A DNA stretch of 64,000 nucleotides from Phorcus lineatus (taxonomy: Eukaryota > Mollusca > Gastropoda > Trochida > Trochidae), in the NCBI GenBank assembly GCA_921293015.1, contig OV121082.1, positions 43,978,971 through 44,042,970 of the forward strand, read 5' to 3'. Shown one piece after another: positions 38,048-50,475 of the stretch. The position numbers were made by a program, and so were the translations under genes. Positions within the stretch are counted from its first letter, which is position 1. The number at the start of each line of letters is the position of its first letter. Below the pieces are notes generated by a model. The model was not told the DNA's origin and did not search any database. It worked only from the letters and a program-made list of their open reading frames with translations.

Positions 38048-40528
38048 AAAGAAGTTGTAACATAAACAAAAACATTCTGTTTTGTGCAAAGAGAGCAATG
38101 TAAAGTATTGGTGGCATCATTCTGCAGCTAGGTGGCGCTCTTCAGTCCCAGGTGCCGAATCTATGATTACTTACACCAACATGTGGGGTGCCAGCAAAAG
38201 CAAACATACAAATCCATATGTTTTACCTATACGCCTCCGCATCAAAGCATGTAGGTTGGGACATCAACATGATGACAGGAAAAACAGTAAACACGTGTTT
38301 AACATCAGCAGAGCTCTTAGTGGAATGGCAAATCAGCCCATTTTTATGACAAGGGGGTCCGTAGTTCATGCCAAAATATATTTGCAATGTTTATCAACAG
38401 AGTAATAATGGAAAGCCAAGGTGTTTTTCAGCCCTAGTTGATTTCAGGTGATAAATAACCATCATTCACTGGAGGCTGATAGATCATGGGTCATTATTAT
38501 TCAACACCAGATGTCAAGCAGAGCAACGATATGAATGTGTGTTCAAACATGTGGCAGCCATTTGCTCTGTGTGTTTCACCTGTATGGAACATAACTGTTG
38601 AAGTATCAGGGTTCCTGGCATTGCATTTGATATATTTTCTCATCCTAACATCAAATATGTTGAAAGGATCTACTCCATTTTTTAAGAACAAGAAATTATG
38701 AATTTTTGACACTCTTTCCTAAAGTCCAAACTTTTTCACTAATTCAAAACATTTGTAGCAATAATATGTGATTAATGTCATATCATCTCAAGTATATTTT
38801 CCGACTTGATCGAGATCAAACACAGTAACAACACATTTAGATCGACGTCATCATCTACCCTCACTGTCTACAGGTTCATATACATAAACTCTCGATTTGA
38901 TGGACATGCTATCAGTTCATGACGCCAGTAATTTAATTATAGACAACACAGCTGACTTGTGCTCAACCCGCCTGACATCACGATTCTCGCCCTCATACGA
39001 TGCCTGCATATGTTCCACATACTATTGCTGTCCAATGGTTCTCCATAGTCAATATTTCCAATTTCCCCCAACTCTACTGCACATATGATTGTGACATTTT
39101 TCACCAACTTGCACCATTGTTGGAATCAGGAGTTTGTGTCTGGCTTCCCAGGAAATAGGATAAATAAGTGAAATGAATTAATTCTTGAATATTTTCACTT
39201 TGAGGTCGGCTTGAGCTAAATTTACCTCGCAGAAAAAGTGCTCATACTCTTTAACTAGACAGGTGATTTGAATGTAGAAAATTACTTTCTCCATCGATGT
39301 CTGGTGAAGCCTTTGGTTGAGGATGTTCATGCTGAGAGGAAAAGAGAATATGTAAATCACTCATGAATATTCATACATAATTCCGTTATCTGGCAAATAA
39401 TCTACAGACTCAATAGTCAACGGAATAAAAAAACTCATGTGAAAGTGGTTTTGAACTTTATTAATGGAAAAATAATTCTGAAGGTTTCATTAAACTTTTA
39501 TTTAAAGTTTCCTATTCCCTCATAGAAAATGATGATACTGGAAAGGGGATGTTGGAGTCTAACCATTGATATTATACGTCTTAAGCATGGCCCTATTTGA
39601 GATTGAGTTTCAAAAGTCATAATACTTATTTATATCCATTCACCGCACTCCCCTCCCCCCTTTTTTCCCCCTCTATTTTTTTAACTGACTTGGGTGGCAT
39701 CCATGGTATTATGCTAAATTAAGTACTAAATTCATAACTATAAAACATGGACAGTACAATAATGGTAAAAGAAACCTAACTCACCATGGTTTAGCAGATG
39801 GAGTTTTCCATGGAGACAATTGTCCAGAGATAACAGAGGCAAACATATAGGAAGTCAAATTCACTTACCTAACCTGAATAATGTAATTTCATCTTCACAA
39901 ACAACATTGAACTAATGCAGAAATCGTCCATCACCCATGCTCATACTTGAACACTTATATTGGCCATCTTTAATGATGTCCAGGATTAAGACTCAGACAA
40001 ATGTTACACCAATATCAGGGTCAATTTAGGAAAATTCCCCACTGTTCACTGTTCACCAGCTGGTCTTTGGACCCATTTTGTTAAAGATCTTCAAAGTATC
40101 TCATAGATATAATGTCTCAAAATATATCTTATCTACCTAATCATCATAATGTCATTCTGTAATTTTGTAAAATATTTCCATGAATTTAATCAATGTAATA
40201 CCATATACCACCAATCATATGTATAACTTTTTAATTTTCATCAAATCTGACTGTTGATTGTGTAAAATTTTGTCAGTAATTCTTTGAGAACATTTAAAAA
40301 CTCAGTGTTCACTTGTACAATATCAAATTAAGTTCTTTGACCAAACCATACAGATTCCACGAAATAGTCTTCAATCAATGTCCCTATTCCATTTTCATGG
40401 ATCATTTGCAAGGATCTCTTTAGTCCATTCTGACTGATACATATACAGTGATGACATATTGATATTTTACTAAGCTTATTGCATGAAATATCACAAAGCC
40501 TCTTCCAAATATTGTTATTACATGATAA

Positions 40529-40598
40529 GGTCTATCAACAGGGGTCTATAAACAGGGGTCTGTCAACAGGGGTCTATCAACAGGGGTCTTTCGACATC
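40529..40598. repeat. 14-bp tandem repeat, five copies
   Basis: GGTCTATCAACAGG recurs five times head to tail with single-base changes (TATAAA, TGTCAA, TTTCGA). The fifth copy is partial. Confidence 0.93.
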
Positions 40599-43500
40599 AC
40601 TGAATCATTCAACAAATTAAAGATAACTTTACTTGTTCTATGAAGGTTCAAAAACTCGAGCCTGACGCGTTCTTTAAAGTACTAGAATTGGTCATGATGA
40701 AGATAATGTTATCCAAATGATAACATTCATGACTTCTAATTCCAAATTATGAAGGTGTTGGTTGCTGAATATACTCTTAAACCATATGCTTCCTAACTAA
40801 ATTACCACATAAACTGTAATAATACAGTTTAATAATACTGATTTAACTTTATAAACATTTACCTTTTGCACACGGATGTAGTTCCTGGATAGTTTGTTTG
40901 AATTATATTGAGGAAGTTACTCAGTGAAGTGTTACTATATATTGATACCCTTGTCATCTAGGTCTGTATCGTAATTGTATTTATTACTTTTGGATGGTAC
41001 TTTTAGGTCTCTACCCAATGATATGTTTAATACTTCATTAACATACTTTCATGAGAAAAAAATCTCTTATGAAATTAACAATTCTAAACAAAATTAATAA
41101 AAAAAATAATAAAAATTTACTTTTCTGTAGCACGTATCTAATCTTGATGACAAATAAAACTGCATCATATTATTTTGTTATATCTCAAGCTGGACTCATT
41201 TTGAAAAAGTTTTAAAATTGGTTATCGTGACAAGATATGATTAAAATCATAACAATGCTAAATTCCTTTGCTATCAAAATTCTAATGAAGAAAGATCCGA
41301 CCGAATTCTATGACATTAAATACAAATACTATGGTCAGGGTTCAGTGATGACACTATCTAAACATATTGTTCTCTGGACTCTCCTATGGTCATCAGAACA
41401 ATCAAGGACATCAAATTTTAATATTCAGGCATCAGCAAGGGAACTGAGCTTTTCTCTCTGCCCCGGAAGAGTTAGGCTGCTATCAAGGGGCCAATTCATA
41501 TGGAATTAATCTTCATATCAAGATTGGTGGGCTCATCTCGGAGGAAAACTAAGTCAATGGTGCGATTGTCAGAACATCCCAACCTTGTTAGCTGAGTGGG
41601 TCAGGTGTACAACAGACAAGTGTCAGGTCCTGTTTGAACCTGCTCTTTGGTTTTGTTGTTATTTCGGTTTTATGGGTGTTCTGGATCAGAGTGTTTTGTG
41701 CTGAGATCAATATTTAATGGGGTTGTACATGGTTTACTAAGCAGATTTGTTGTTCATGCTTGAAGGATTTTGCCACCAACGGTGCTAAATACTTGGAAAA
41801 GTCATATGTGCCATGTCAAATGGAAACAATTGTGTTTGGATTTGCAATGAAGTTCTATGTTAACAATGCAAAATTGCATGTTTATGTAGACTTGTGTTAT
41901 GATATGCATTCTAATTCAACTTTAACAAGGCTTAATTGCATGTTTATGAAAAATTGCAGTGAATAAAGGTGAAAACTAAACATTTGTTTAGGATGATAGC
42001 CGAATATTGTATGAAACATGCAGCGTTTATATGATATTAGTGAAATTAAAATGTTTGCTATTCTTCATCAAATGATCAAAATAAACCACCAACATGTTAG
42101 TTACCCTTGGGAACATGTTTAGACTTGATTGAGATATTATCATGTATTAATGATATCTATGCATAATCAGGAAGATGTCCCCTTGTATTTTGTTATACAA
42201 ATAATACGCCATAGATGTGTCCCTTTAAATAAAATATTTTACTTGTATATATATGTAATCAATAACTACTGTTTTGATACATAACAAACATCCTCAAGAA
42301 CAAACTTTTGTTAAATAGAGAAAGAACAATGAAGAATAAAAGTACTTTATACATGTATCTACATTTACATCTTCTAAATCATTAATAATAAGAAAAAGCA
42401 AAATAGAATTGTAAACTTCAATTAAAGAGATGGATATATACAAAATGTTTGGTAAACCATTAAATTAAGCTAAAACTATACGCTAAGAGAGAAAGTATAT
42501 TGAAGGATAAATGCACAAATGTCCTGTTTCTATTCAATCCATTATGGTTTTCAATTTCACTTTTCTATTTGTTATTCTGTCATGTTGTCTTGTGTTATTC
42601 CAAACTATAATAAAGACACAGTATTAAGCACTGTACTTCCGCCATTGATGATTTATAATACTGGTAGAGAGTTAGATGCTGTGTCGCCCATTCATTTGTC
42701 ACTGTCATAGGTAAAGCATAATTAAGTTCGTTAGCCCTATAATTCATTAACAACCAGACAAGGATACTGGAAGAAAGTATTACAATGAGGTGCCCAGGTG
42801 GCGAACCGAGAAAAAATAGATTGACACCAGGATGTCATTAGTAGAATTAGATGATTAATTGTGAATATGTCCGACTGACAAAATGATGGAATAAAAAACC
42901 CATGAAGATGATTTACTAATATCTAATAAGGTCCCTAAAGGAAAGGAACAGCTATACTATATCCATGATGATAAATCAATCTAGTCAATTAAATTGATAT
43001 TCAGTGGATGTGTGTTTTCTGACCTTGTATACATCAAGTTTAACATTCATTCATATTGTAAAAAGAGCCAGTGTAAATGTTATTTTGCTATCTCGATCAT
43101 TTTGTGAACATGGTTATTGTAAAAAAAGAGTTTATTATTTTGATATATATTTTGATTTTCATTACATTTGATATATTTATCTTATCCTCATAGCAACTGT
43201 GCCAGTCGATGTCTATATAACTTTGGTGCAAGTTAGACTATGTTGTCGCTAAACAAGATGACGTCATGAGTGTGACTTGATGTTTAATGTTAATTTTTTT
43301 ATCATTATCTTCTTAAGTGACTGATAACATATAGTTTACTTTCATTTAAGCCTTCTACAATTTCACCAGCAATCCTAATGATCTCATTATTCTAAAATCT
43401 ATTGTTTAAATCACAGCTGGTTTAGTGTGAAATAAAAGGGTGGCAACAGTATGAAATGTATGACTTCTAAATTTTTTTGAAACACAATTCAATCACAATG

Positions 43501-44489
43501 AAATTCAAGTTTAAATCTAATTTCTTGACCCTTTTAATATATAAGCATTATTCATAACCTTTGAAATATTTATTTTGTTGGTATTTTAAAAAATTATATC
43601 GTATTTCATAAATCAACAAATTTGACATCGAATCAGTTGATATCAATACAATGACATTATAATTTATGACAAAATATTACCTACACAGAATAAAGAAGTT
43701 GTATATCCCTATTAACAGCTTCCATTTAAAATCGTTTTTAATAATAAAAGCCTTCTATCTAATGGAATATCTATAAACAAATATCATCTATTGACATGTT
43801 GGTACAAAAATGCTGAATTGCAAAATTTCAATTTGAATTTCTTCATAATGCTATCTTGTGCAGCCATACCTTAACTTAAATTTTTATGGCTTCAAAGTCG
43901 GCTTGAATAAAGTTACATGAATTGTTTGTGACAGAACTTGATGAAAACCTGTCAAAAATATTGAATTTATCTCCAGTATTGAATCACATTGATCCTGGAA
44001 TTAGCTGTAGGTATTCTTTGATGTATTGCTAGGAAGCCTGTGCAGACACATGGAATGACTAAATGACATACTTGAAAATTGAATCCTACAACTAGTTATT
44101 ATCATTTCTTCAATATCCAGAAGGAATGCCGCGAATTTCATTACTTTGAGTTTCAATTTCTGTCTGTGACATTAACAGTGACGAGATTGTACAGATCAAA
44201 TATTGAATTAACCTACATACATGTGAGCAAATAAAGATGGATTAAGATTATTAAATATGTCATTTATAATATTATTTTCTTAAGAAGTATTCTGATCTTG
44301 ATATGATTGCAACAAAGAATTATTATGCTCTTTCTTAAATTGTTTGAATTTTATGATAACCTTTCTACCTATGTCAGCAATAATATCACTTACAGTTACT
44401 CACGAATCGACTGGCAAATAAAACTGTATATGCATACAAGTTTTTTTAAAACACTGAATTGAGTTTTATGTTATACAAGACAACGTTAT

Positions 44490-44615
44490 GGATGAAAACT
44501 TTTTTATTTATTTCATAAAACATTTCTGGGTTACTTTTTCCCCCTCCTCATTCGAGGAGCAGCTAGGAAGCAGCCTAGAAATATGTATGAATAAGTAAAA
44601 AAGTTGTCATCCACA
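44490..44615. repeat. Foldback element of the AACTTCTTTATT family, imperfect copy
   Basis: GGATGAAAACTTTTTTATTT on the left is mirrored by AAGTAAAAAAGTTGTCATCC on the right. To the right lies CTACTTCTAATTGCCTTTGA AGAATTT, which also follows the related sequence at about 50385-50475. The repeat is therefore a dispersed family, with other members near 58058, 63250 and 63455. Confidence 0.6.
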
Positions 44616-44775
44616 AAACTGGATCACTGCCACACCTACTTCTAATTGCCTTTGAAGAATTTAGAGTTCTAAGTAATTACAAAATCTCATTATCAAATAT
44701 AAATTTCAAGAAATTTTATTTCCCTGCATAAACTAGATTTTAAAACAAAACAAGTGTTTGCCACTAACATGGCAA

Positions 44776-45482
44776 TGTCCCCCGCCGTTATGAGATATTT
44801 GGCATAATTAATATTATCGCGTTAATAATGTATTACAGTGGTCAAAGTGTAATGGTGACCATGAAAATGAGGTCAGGGTCACCAATGTCGACTGGCGTCT
44901 GAGTCTTCCGCCATTGAAAGCTGTCACCAAATATGAACACTCTAGGTCCTAAGCTTTAAGAGAAACCGCGTTAACAATGTATTACACAGTGGTCAAAGTG
45001 TCGTGGTGACCTTGAAAATGAGGTCAAGGTCATCAAAGTCGACTGGCATCTGAGTCTTCCGCCATTGAAGGCTGTCAACAAATATGAACACTAGGTGCAC
45101 GTTAACAATGTATTAGAAATTGGTCAAAGTGTCATGATGACCATGAAAATGAGGTCAGGGTCACCAATGTCGACTGGCTTCTGAGTCTTCCTCCATTGAA
45201 AGCTGTCACCAAATATGAACACTCTAGGTGCTAAGCTTCATGAGTTATCGCGTTAACAAGAATCCGGACGTACGTGGTGTCGTGGTAACCTTGAAAATGA
45301 CGTCAAGGTCACCAAAGTCAACTGGCGTCTGAGTCTTCCTCCATTGAAAGCTGTCACCAAATATGAAAACTCTAGGTGCTAAGCTTCATGAGTTATCGTG
45401 TTAACAAGAATCCGGACGTACGTACGGACAGACAGACACCGCTGAATTCATAGTCCCCCGTTCCGCGTTACGGCGGGGGACA
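44776..45482. mobile_element. 707-bp TIR element (MITE-like) with internal ~150-bp repeats
   Basis: The left end TGTCCCCCGCCGTTA (44776-44790) is mirrored by the right end TACGGCGGGGGACA (ending 45482), a 13-bp perfect terminal match. Between them are four units, each with GTCAAAGTG..GTGACC, TGAAAATGAGGTCA, GTCACCAA.GTCGACTGGC, TGAGTCTTCC.CCATTGAA and CTGTCACCAAATATGAA. They are offset by 151, 131 and about 148 bp. The end carries GGACAGACAGACA. The hairpin TTGCCA-CTAACA-TGGCAA (44758-44775) abuts the left end. No transposase frame exists. No clear target-site duplication was seen, so the exact borders could shift. Confidence 0.88.
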
Positions 45483-48400
45483 ATTATAATCAAATTTCAT
45501 GAGGAAATAGGGTAGCTTCATTTTTTAATGTTAAAGATATTTGGAATATTTATCATATTAACCTTTAAGAAATCTTATATGTAAGTGTTGATAATTGATA
45601 TAAAGCGTAATCTTTTCATCTAATATCATTATTGTGATATCAATTCTTAACAAATTTATTGAAACCTGACACATTCAAAGTCAATTTTATGAAATATACG
45701 TGAAGAGATGACATAACCCTTTGGTCTTTTGAGGATCTATCGATCGAATATTTTTATGTTAGCACATTGACTAAAACTGTTTTAGCAATGAAGTTAAGAA
45801 AGTAGATGGCAGTCCCCTGGGTTTTCAACCAGGAAAACCAGCCTTGTGATTGATGGCTTTGAGAAAAAAGTCTACATTGTGGGTTGCCTCCCTTGGGAGG
45901 TCATTAGCAACTATTGAAATAACTTTGTACAGTTTTTCTTCAATAAAGCAAAAGTGGTGTGTCCATATAATTGTCATAAATTGCAAACATAATATACTTG
46001 AATAGATTCAACAATTTATATTTCTTAAAATTCTTCTTCATTCTGTCCATGCAAACAGAACCTAAGTTTATTACATGTGAATCAATAACTTTTCACCTAA
46101 TTCTGATAATATGTTCAGATTTTGTATAAAGCCATGCTTAAGTCCAACAATTATATTTCAAAATAAACTTTCACTGCACTGATGAATCAATAATAAAAAT
46201 AAAAAATAAAAAAATATTCAGAACTCATCATTTCTTGTACATTATAGTACATTTAAGTCACTTTTAGAACCAGAAAAGTATATTTCTAGTGGTGCTATAA
46301 GAAAATACTTGATGCGAATGTTTATCAAATTTCGATGTCAATCACATGACTTAAATATACAAAAACAGTGATTTTCAAAGAGAGTTGTTCCATATGATGA
46401 GTTAGTGTGTCATAAATGTGACATTGAATAAATTGAAGACGAATACCATATTATGCTTATATGTCTATTCTATAAACGTTGCCGATCACAATGTATCCCA
46501 GCTTATTACTATAGCCCACCTTCAATTATCAAATTCCGAGCTCTAATGAGGGTAAAGAATATGCATGTTATAAATCAGATATGTATATTCTTAAAAGAAG
46601 CACTACGTTAATATAAGTTAACTTTTTTTTTGTATGCCATATACTGTATATTTGCTCTACACACCTGTTGTACTCTTGGCCATTTGGCCTTCAATTCTGA
46701 AAAAAGTGAAGTGATATTCAGAATTTAGCTAGGGAATTTGCCCGTTGAAGATATACCACCGTTTTATAAATCTACATTGGTATTGTGTCATAACATCACG
46801 TGCTGATTGCATGATGTCAAATGATGTGACACACTTTAAGTATTATGTCACATTGTTAGCGGCACGGTAGCAGAGGTAATCTCGGCGATTTTCATGCTCT
46901 TTATTTGACGAAACCTGCAAGTAATAAATAAAATACTAAAATCAGTCCTGTTTGATTACATTTCTATGAAACTCGTGAGTGGTATCGGTATCTAATTCGC
47001 TTTGCTCGTAAAATACCAAACCATTCACTTGTTTCATTAATCTGTTATTAAACGGGATGGCTTTTAGTATTCTTTATATATTCCACAAGCATATATACTG
47101 CCACCAGTCTTTCAATATCACCAGATATGAATCTATATGTATAGTTCAGGTGGAAAGTGTCGCCTGACACGGTAAATAATTACTTACAAGATAATGATAA
47201 TATTTGTCAAACAAGAAAATATGTCAACTTCTAATCTTAGGATTAGCTTCCTTGGACATGTCAGTGATAAACAGGATGTCACAGGAACTGCATCAAACCC
47301 AATGATGGATTATGGGATACAGACAGAGTCCAGCCTACGCAAAATATGAATATCAAAAGTCAAGGATGAATTGAACTTTATGGCCTTCATTTAGAAATTG
47401 TGTGAATGTTCTTCTATTTTAGACATTCTCGTTCCTATTTAGATTCCAAATTGCTTTCAGTCATTAGGCAAGGCAAAGTTTTCTGAGCATGGCCGCATGA
47501 GCGTCATGATGTAACGCTATGAGGTTAAGGGTCTAATTAACTGTGTGAATCAAGCACTAGATAACTCAGACGTTCTCCCATCAAGTGTTAGTTAGAAGGT
47601 CAAGGATACTGCAGCGGACTGTGAATTATTCTGAAAATTTGCATTTATTTCTTTAGACGTTTCAGGAAATATAAAATGAGGAGGGTTATTCTATTTTGCG
47701 CCAGACCCAGACGATTTATCGGTGAGCGTCTCCTGGCCCTGAAAGTTTATTTGTCTGTGGTCCGAGAAAGTAAAGAGTTAACTACGGGGTGGTGATGATA
47801 ATCCCATATACTGTGAGAAATTACCTTTCATGGCTAAAAAGATTGAAGGGAAAAAATCAATGTATATCATCCCATTTAAAGTAAGTTGGCTCAAATTCAA
47901 GAGAAGATGGAGTCATAAAACAACTGGGCTGAGAAATCACAGGCTATTTTCATCATAAGTCAAAGAGACTTAGATTCAAATTGCCAGAAAGCTTTGGTTA
48001 TTTACCTCATCGGTTTCCTACATTCATATTGAAGTGTTCTGACATTTGGAACTACATCTAGCATGAAATGTGAAATTAAAATCTAAGCTTTTTCCATAGT
48101 ACCAGCTTTAAAAAGTTATAAACTTTGATGTATGGAGTGTTTGTGTGACAGCTACAGTTTCTATATCACTTTCATATCGATAAAGTATTAAAAAATTTTG
48201 CTTTTCTGTCAGAATTTTTTTTAAGATGAAGTACACCATTATTTATCTTCTAAAAGTATATTATAAAGAAAAAGTGAAACATAAATGTTTGCTTGAGTAT
48301 TTTTTTCATGATCTTGACAATTCAATGAAAATAGAACATAGAACTTTCAATAAAAGATATGTTTAGTTTAAAATTTTTATAAACAGAAAAAAGTATTCAG

Positions 48401-49118
48401 AACAAATTATCTAACTTACAACACACTCTCTTCAAAAAGATATTGACTAAATACTGCATCTGAATGTGATCGATCATAAACACATTCTAGAACAAAAATC
48501 TTAATTGTAATTTGTAAGAAGGAACATGTTAATAGTTATGGTTTTCATGAGGTTCATTAAAAACCCACAATCCTTCTACAATGATCAGACAATCGTAGAA
48601 ATAGTTTTTAAGGAAAAAAACAAGTAAATGATTCATATAACAACATTTTAAAACATGAACATGTTTTTGGATGAAATGTTGAATATTTGTACTGTGAAAT
48701 CATGGTCATGGATCTTCAGACATTTATTCAGAACCTTAAATTGTGCAACACTGATGTCAGAGTATGGCTTTTAGACAAGACTGCAGCTACTCTTAATTCT
48801 TCAAGAGCTGATAAAATTTCATAGATATCTAAAGAATACTAACAACAGCCAACGAAACAAGTGGATGAAATGGTATTGGAAACAAGAGAAAACATGTCAG
48901 ATACCAATACCATTGATAAAGAACTGATCAAAACAAATTGCGAGCAAACCACTGACATGACCATGGTAACTGCTCAACTAAAATTTTGACGTATATGTCG
49001 TACTTAAGAATTGCATGGTCAGCTTACAATGAGTAATAACATTGTAACTTTATTAAACAGGAATATTATATTCCTTATCATTATATGCATGAAGACCTTG
49101 AATTCTGAGGTCAAATAA

Positions 49119-49583
49119 ATGTTTAACCTTGGAAGAAGTTTTCGAAGCAATCAGCATCATGAGTCAGTTTTACTTCTTGACCGCTTCATTACAAATCAAA
49201 CACAATGGAATCTACATATATTGTTGACAAAAGACAAGACCGTGCAGAAAGAATCCTACAACAGGTTCTGTGCTTTTTGGGAGTCATTGCGGCGGCGTCC
49301 AGCACAAAGAACAGCCAGACAAAGCATCACTGGAATCTCTCATGCAATGAAATTGTCCATTTTCAGAGCCGTGGACCTTTGTGATATCTCGTGTTTGGAC
49401 TTGAAAGTGGGATGGAACTGGCACAATAGATTAGTACTGTCGTGTGGTCACTTTGTGCTGAAGACTTGTCATTATGCGGTCAGGCCAGACGTATTAATCA
49501 TATCAGCAACCATTGGTCCAGGAATAGGCTTGTCATCAGCACTGTGTCATTGTCAGGCTGCACACGCAAACTTTAACCCCTAA
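49119..49583 (+). CDS. Longest open frame in the window, 154 codons, unrecognised
   Basis: The frame opens directly after an in-frame TAA (TAA ATG TTT) and ends at TAA after AHANFNP. The region has higher GC than its surroundings. The predicted protein has no signal peptide, clear membrane segment, repeat or motif that I recognise; a basic patch (SLRRRPAQRTARQ) and six Cys are spread through it. It lies inside the 40-kb intron on the opposite strand from the SDR gene. It has no visible promoter, splice pattern or polyadenylation signal linked to it. A chance frame is the most likely explanation; a nested single-exon gene or transposon remnant is possible. Confidence 0.15.
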   Translation: MFNLGRSFRSNQHHESVLLLDRFITNQTQWNLHILLTKDKTVQKESYNRFCAFWESLRRRPAQRTARQSITGISHAMKLSIFRAVDLCDISCLDLKVGWNWHNRLVLSCGHFVLKTCHYAVRPDVLIISATIGPGIGLSSALCHCQAAHANFNP

Positions 49584-50087
49584 CATGCAGGTCAGATTCT
49601 ACTTATTGTTATGGCTTTATATGGCTGTACATCCATAATGTTGAATAACATGACCTTTATCTTAATATTAATTGTATATTGCCATTTTAAAGTCAAGAAG
49701 GAGTATAACAAGATATAAACGATAAAATTAGATAAAAGGAATAATCCTATGTAAGTCACTAGATTCAGCAATGATAGACTGGATATATACATGCTTCCTT
49801 TAGTCTGGGGTGACAATGAGTTTATTATTTGCATTTCGACATCATTTGAATATATCAGCATCTTAACAAAACTGAGAATTTTTGTATCGAATGAATTGTT
49901 TACATTCTTGAACATCTCAAAATATAGAAAAAAATTCTTCAAAGTGTCTGAAATGCAAAATCATAATTACCTTTCCATTTTCGTTCCTGATATTACTCTT
50001 CCAAAATGCCTCAAGCTAAGACAGAAAATCTTTTTTTTTTTTCAAAGCTTAGGAATAATCCTCAGATAAAATGAAAACATGCCTCAC

Positions 50088-50326
50088 CACCTGTGAAATT
50101 AGAAAGTTTTTTGACCAGCTGTGCACGATATGGATTATGTTGACGATGATGCTCATTGGCAGGTATTTCTACAGGTAAATGACACCTGTCTAAAACTTCC
50201 TGCTTACCTGGTCAGGGACTTGTACCTGTCATTAACCCACTTTTCAGGTGTGCCATACACTGAAAAACTATGATATTTCCTATATAAGAACTTGTTAATG
50301 TTTTATTTTTGTACTTCATCTACCTG
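50088..50326. promoter_or_regulatory. Cluster of eight CAGGTA/CAGGTG (E2-box) sites
   Basis: Hexamers CACCTG or TACCTG, on either strand, occur at 50088, 50160, 50172, 50183, 50205, 50223, 50245 and 50321. At the local base composition well under one would be expected in 239 bp. CAGGTG and CAGGTA are the sites bound by Snail/Scratch- and ZEB-type zinc-finger repressors and some bHLH factors. The spacing (72, 12, 11, 22, 18, 22, 76) is irregular, against a simple tandem repeat. It sits about 3.1 kb from the SDR exon at 53471. Enhancer or silencer function is inference. Confidence 0.45.
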
Positions 50327-50384
50327 TCAACTTGTCACGATAACCATGAAAAGATCTAATTGGATTTTTATCATAAAAGACAAT

Positions 50385-50475
50385 GTTATGGATGATAACT
50401 TCTTTATTTATTTCATCAATAACATTGTCTTGTATCACTACACCAACTTCTAAATGCCTTTGAAGAATTTCATCT
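50385..50475. repeat. Partial copy of the AACTTCTTTATT foldback family
   Basis: GTTATGGATGATAACTTCTT TATTTATTTCAT and then CAACTTCTAAATGCCTTTGA AGAATTTCAT correspond to both blocks of the copy at about 44480-44660. ACAATGTTAT and ATAACATTGT form a short inverted pair around the first block. Confidence 0.6.

Noticed and set aside
41585..41650. tRNA-like sequence TAGCTGAGTGGGTCAGGTG with CCTGTTTGAACCTG
   Set aside because: The A- and B-like blocks are too close and the stems do not close. A weak SINE relic at best.
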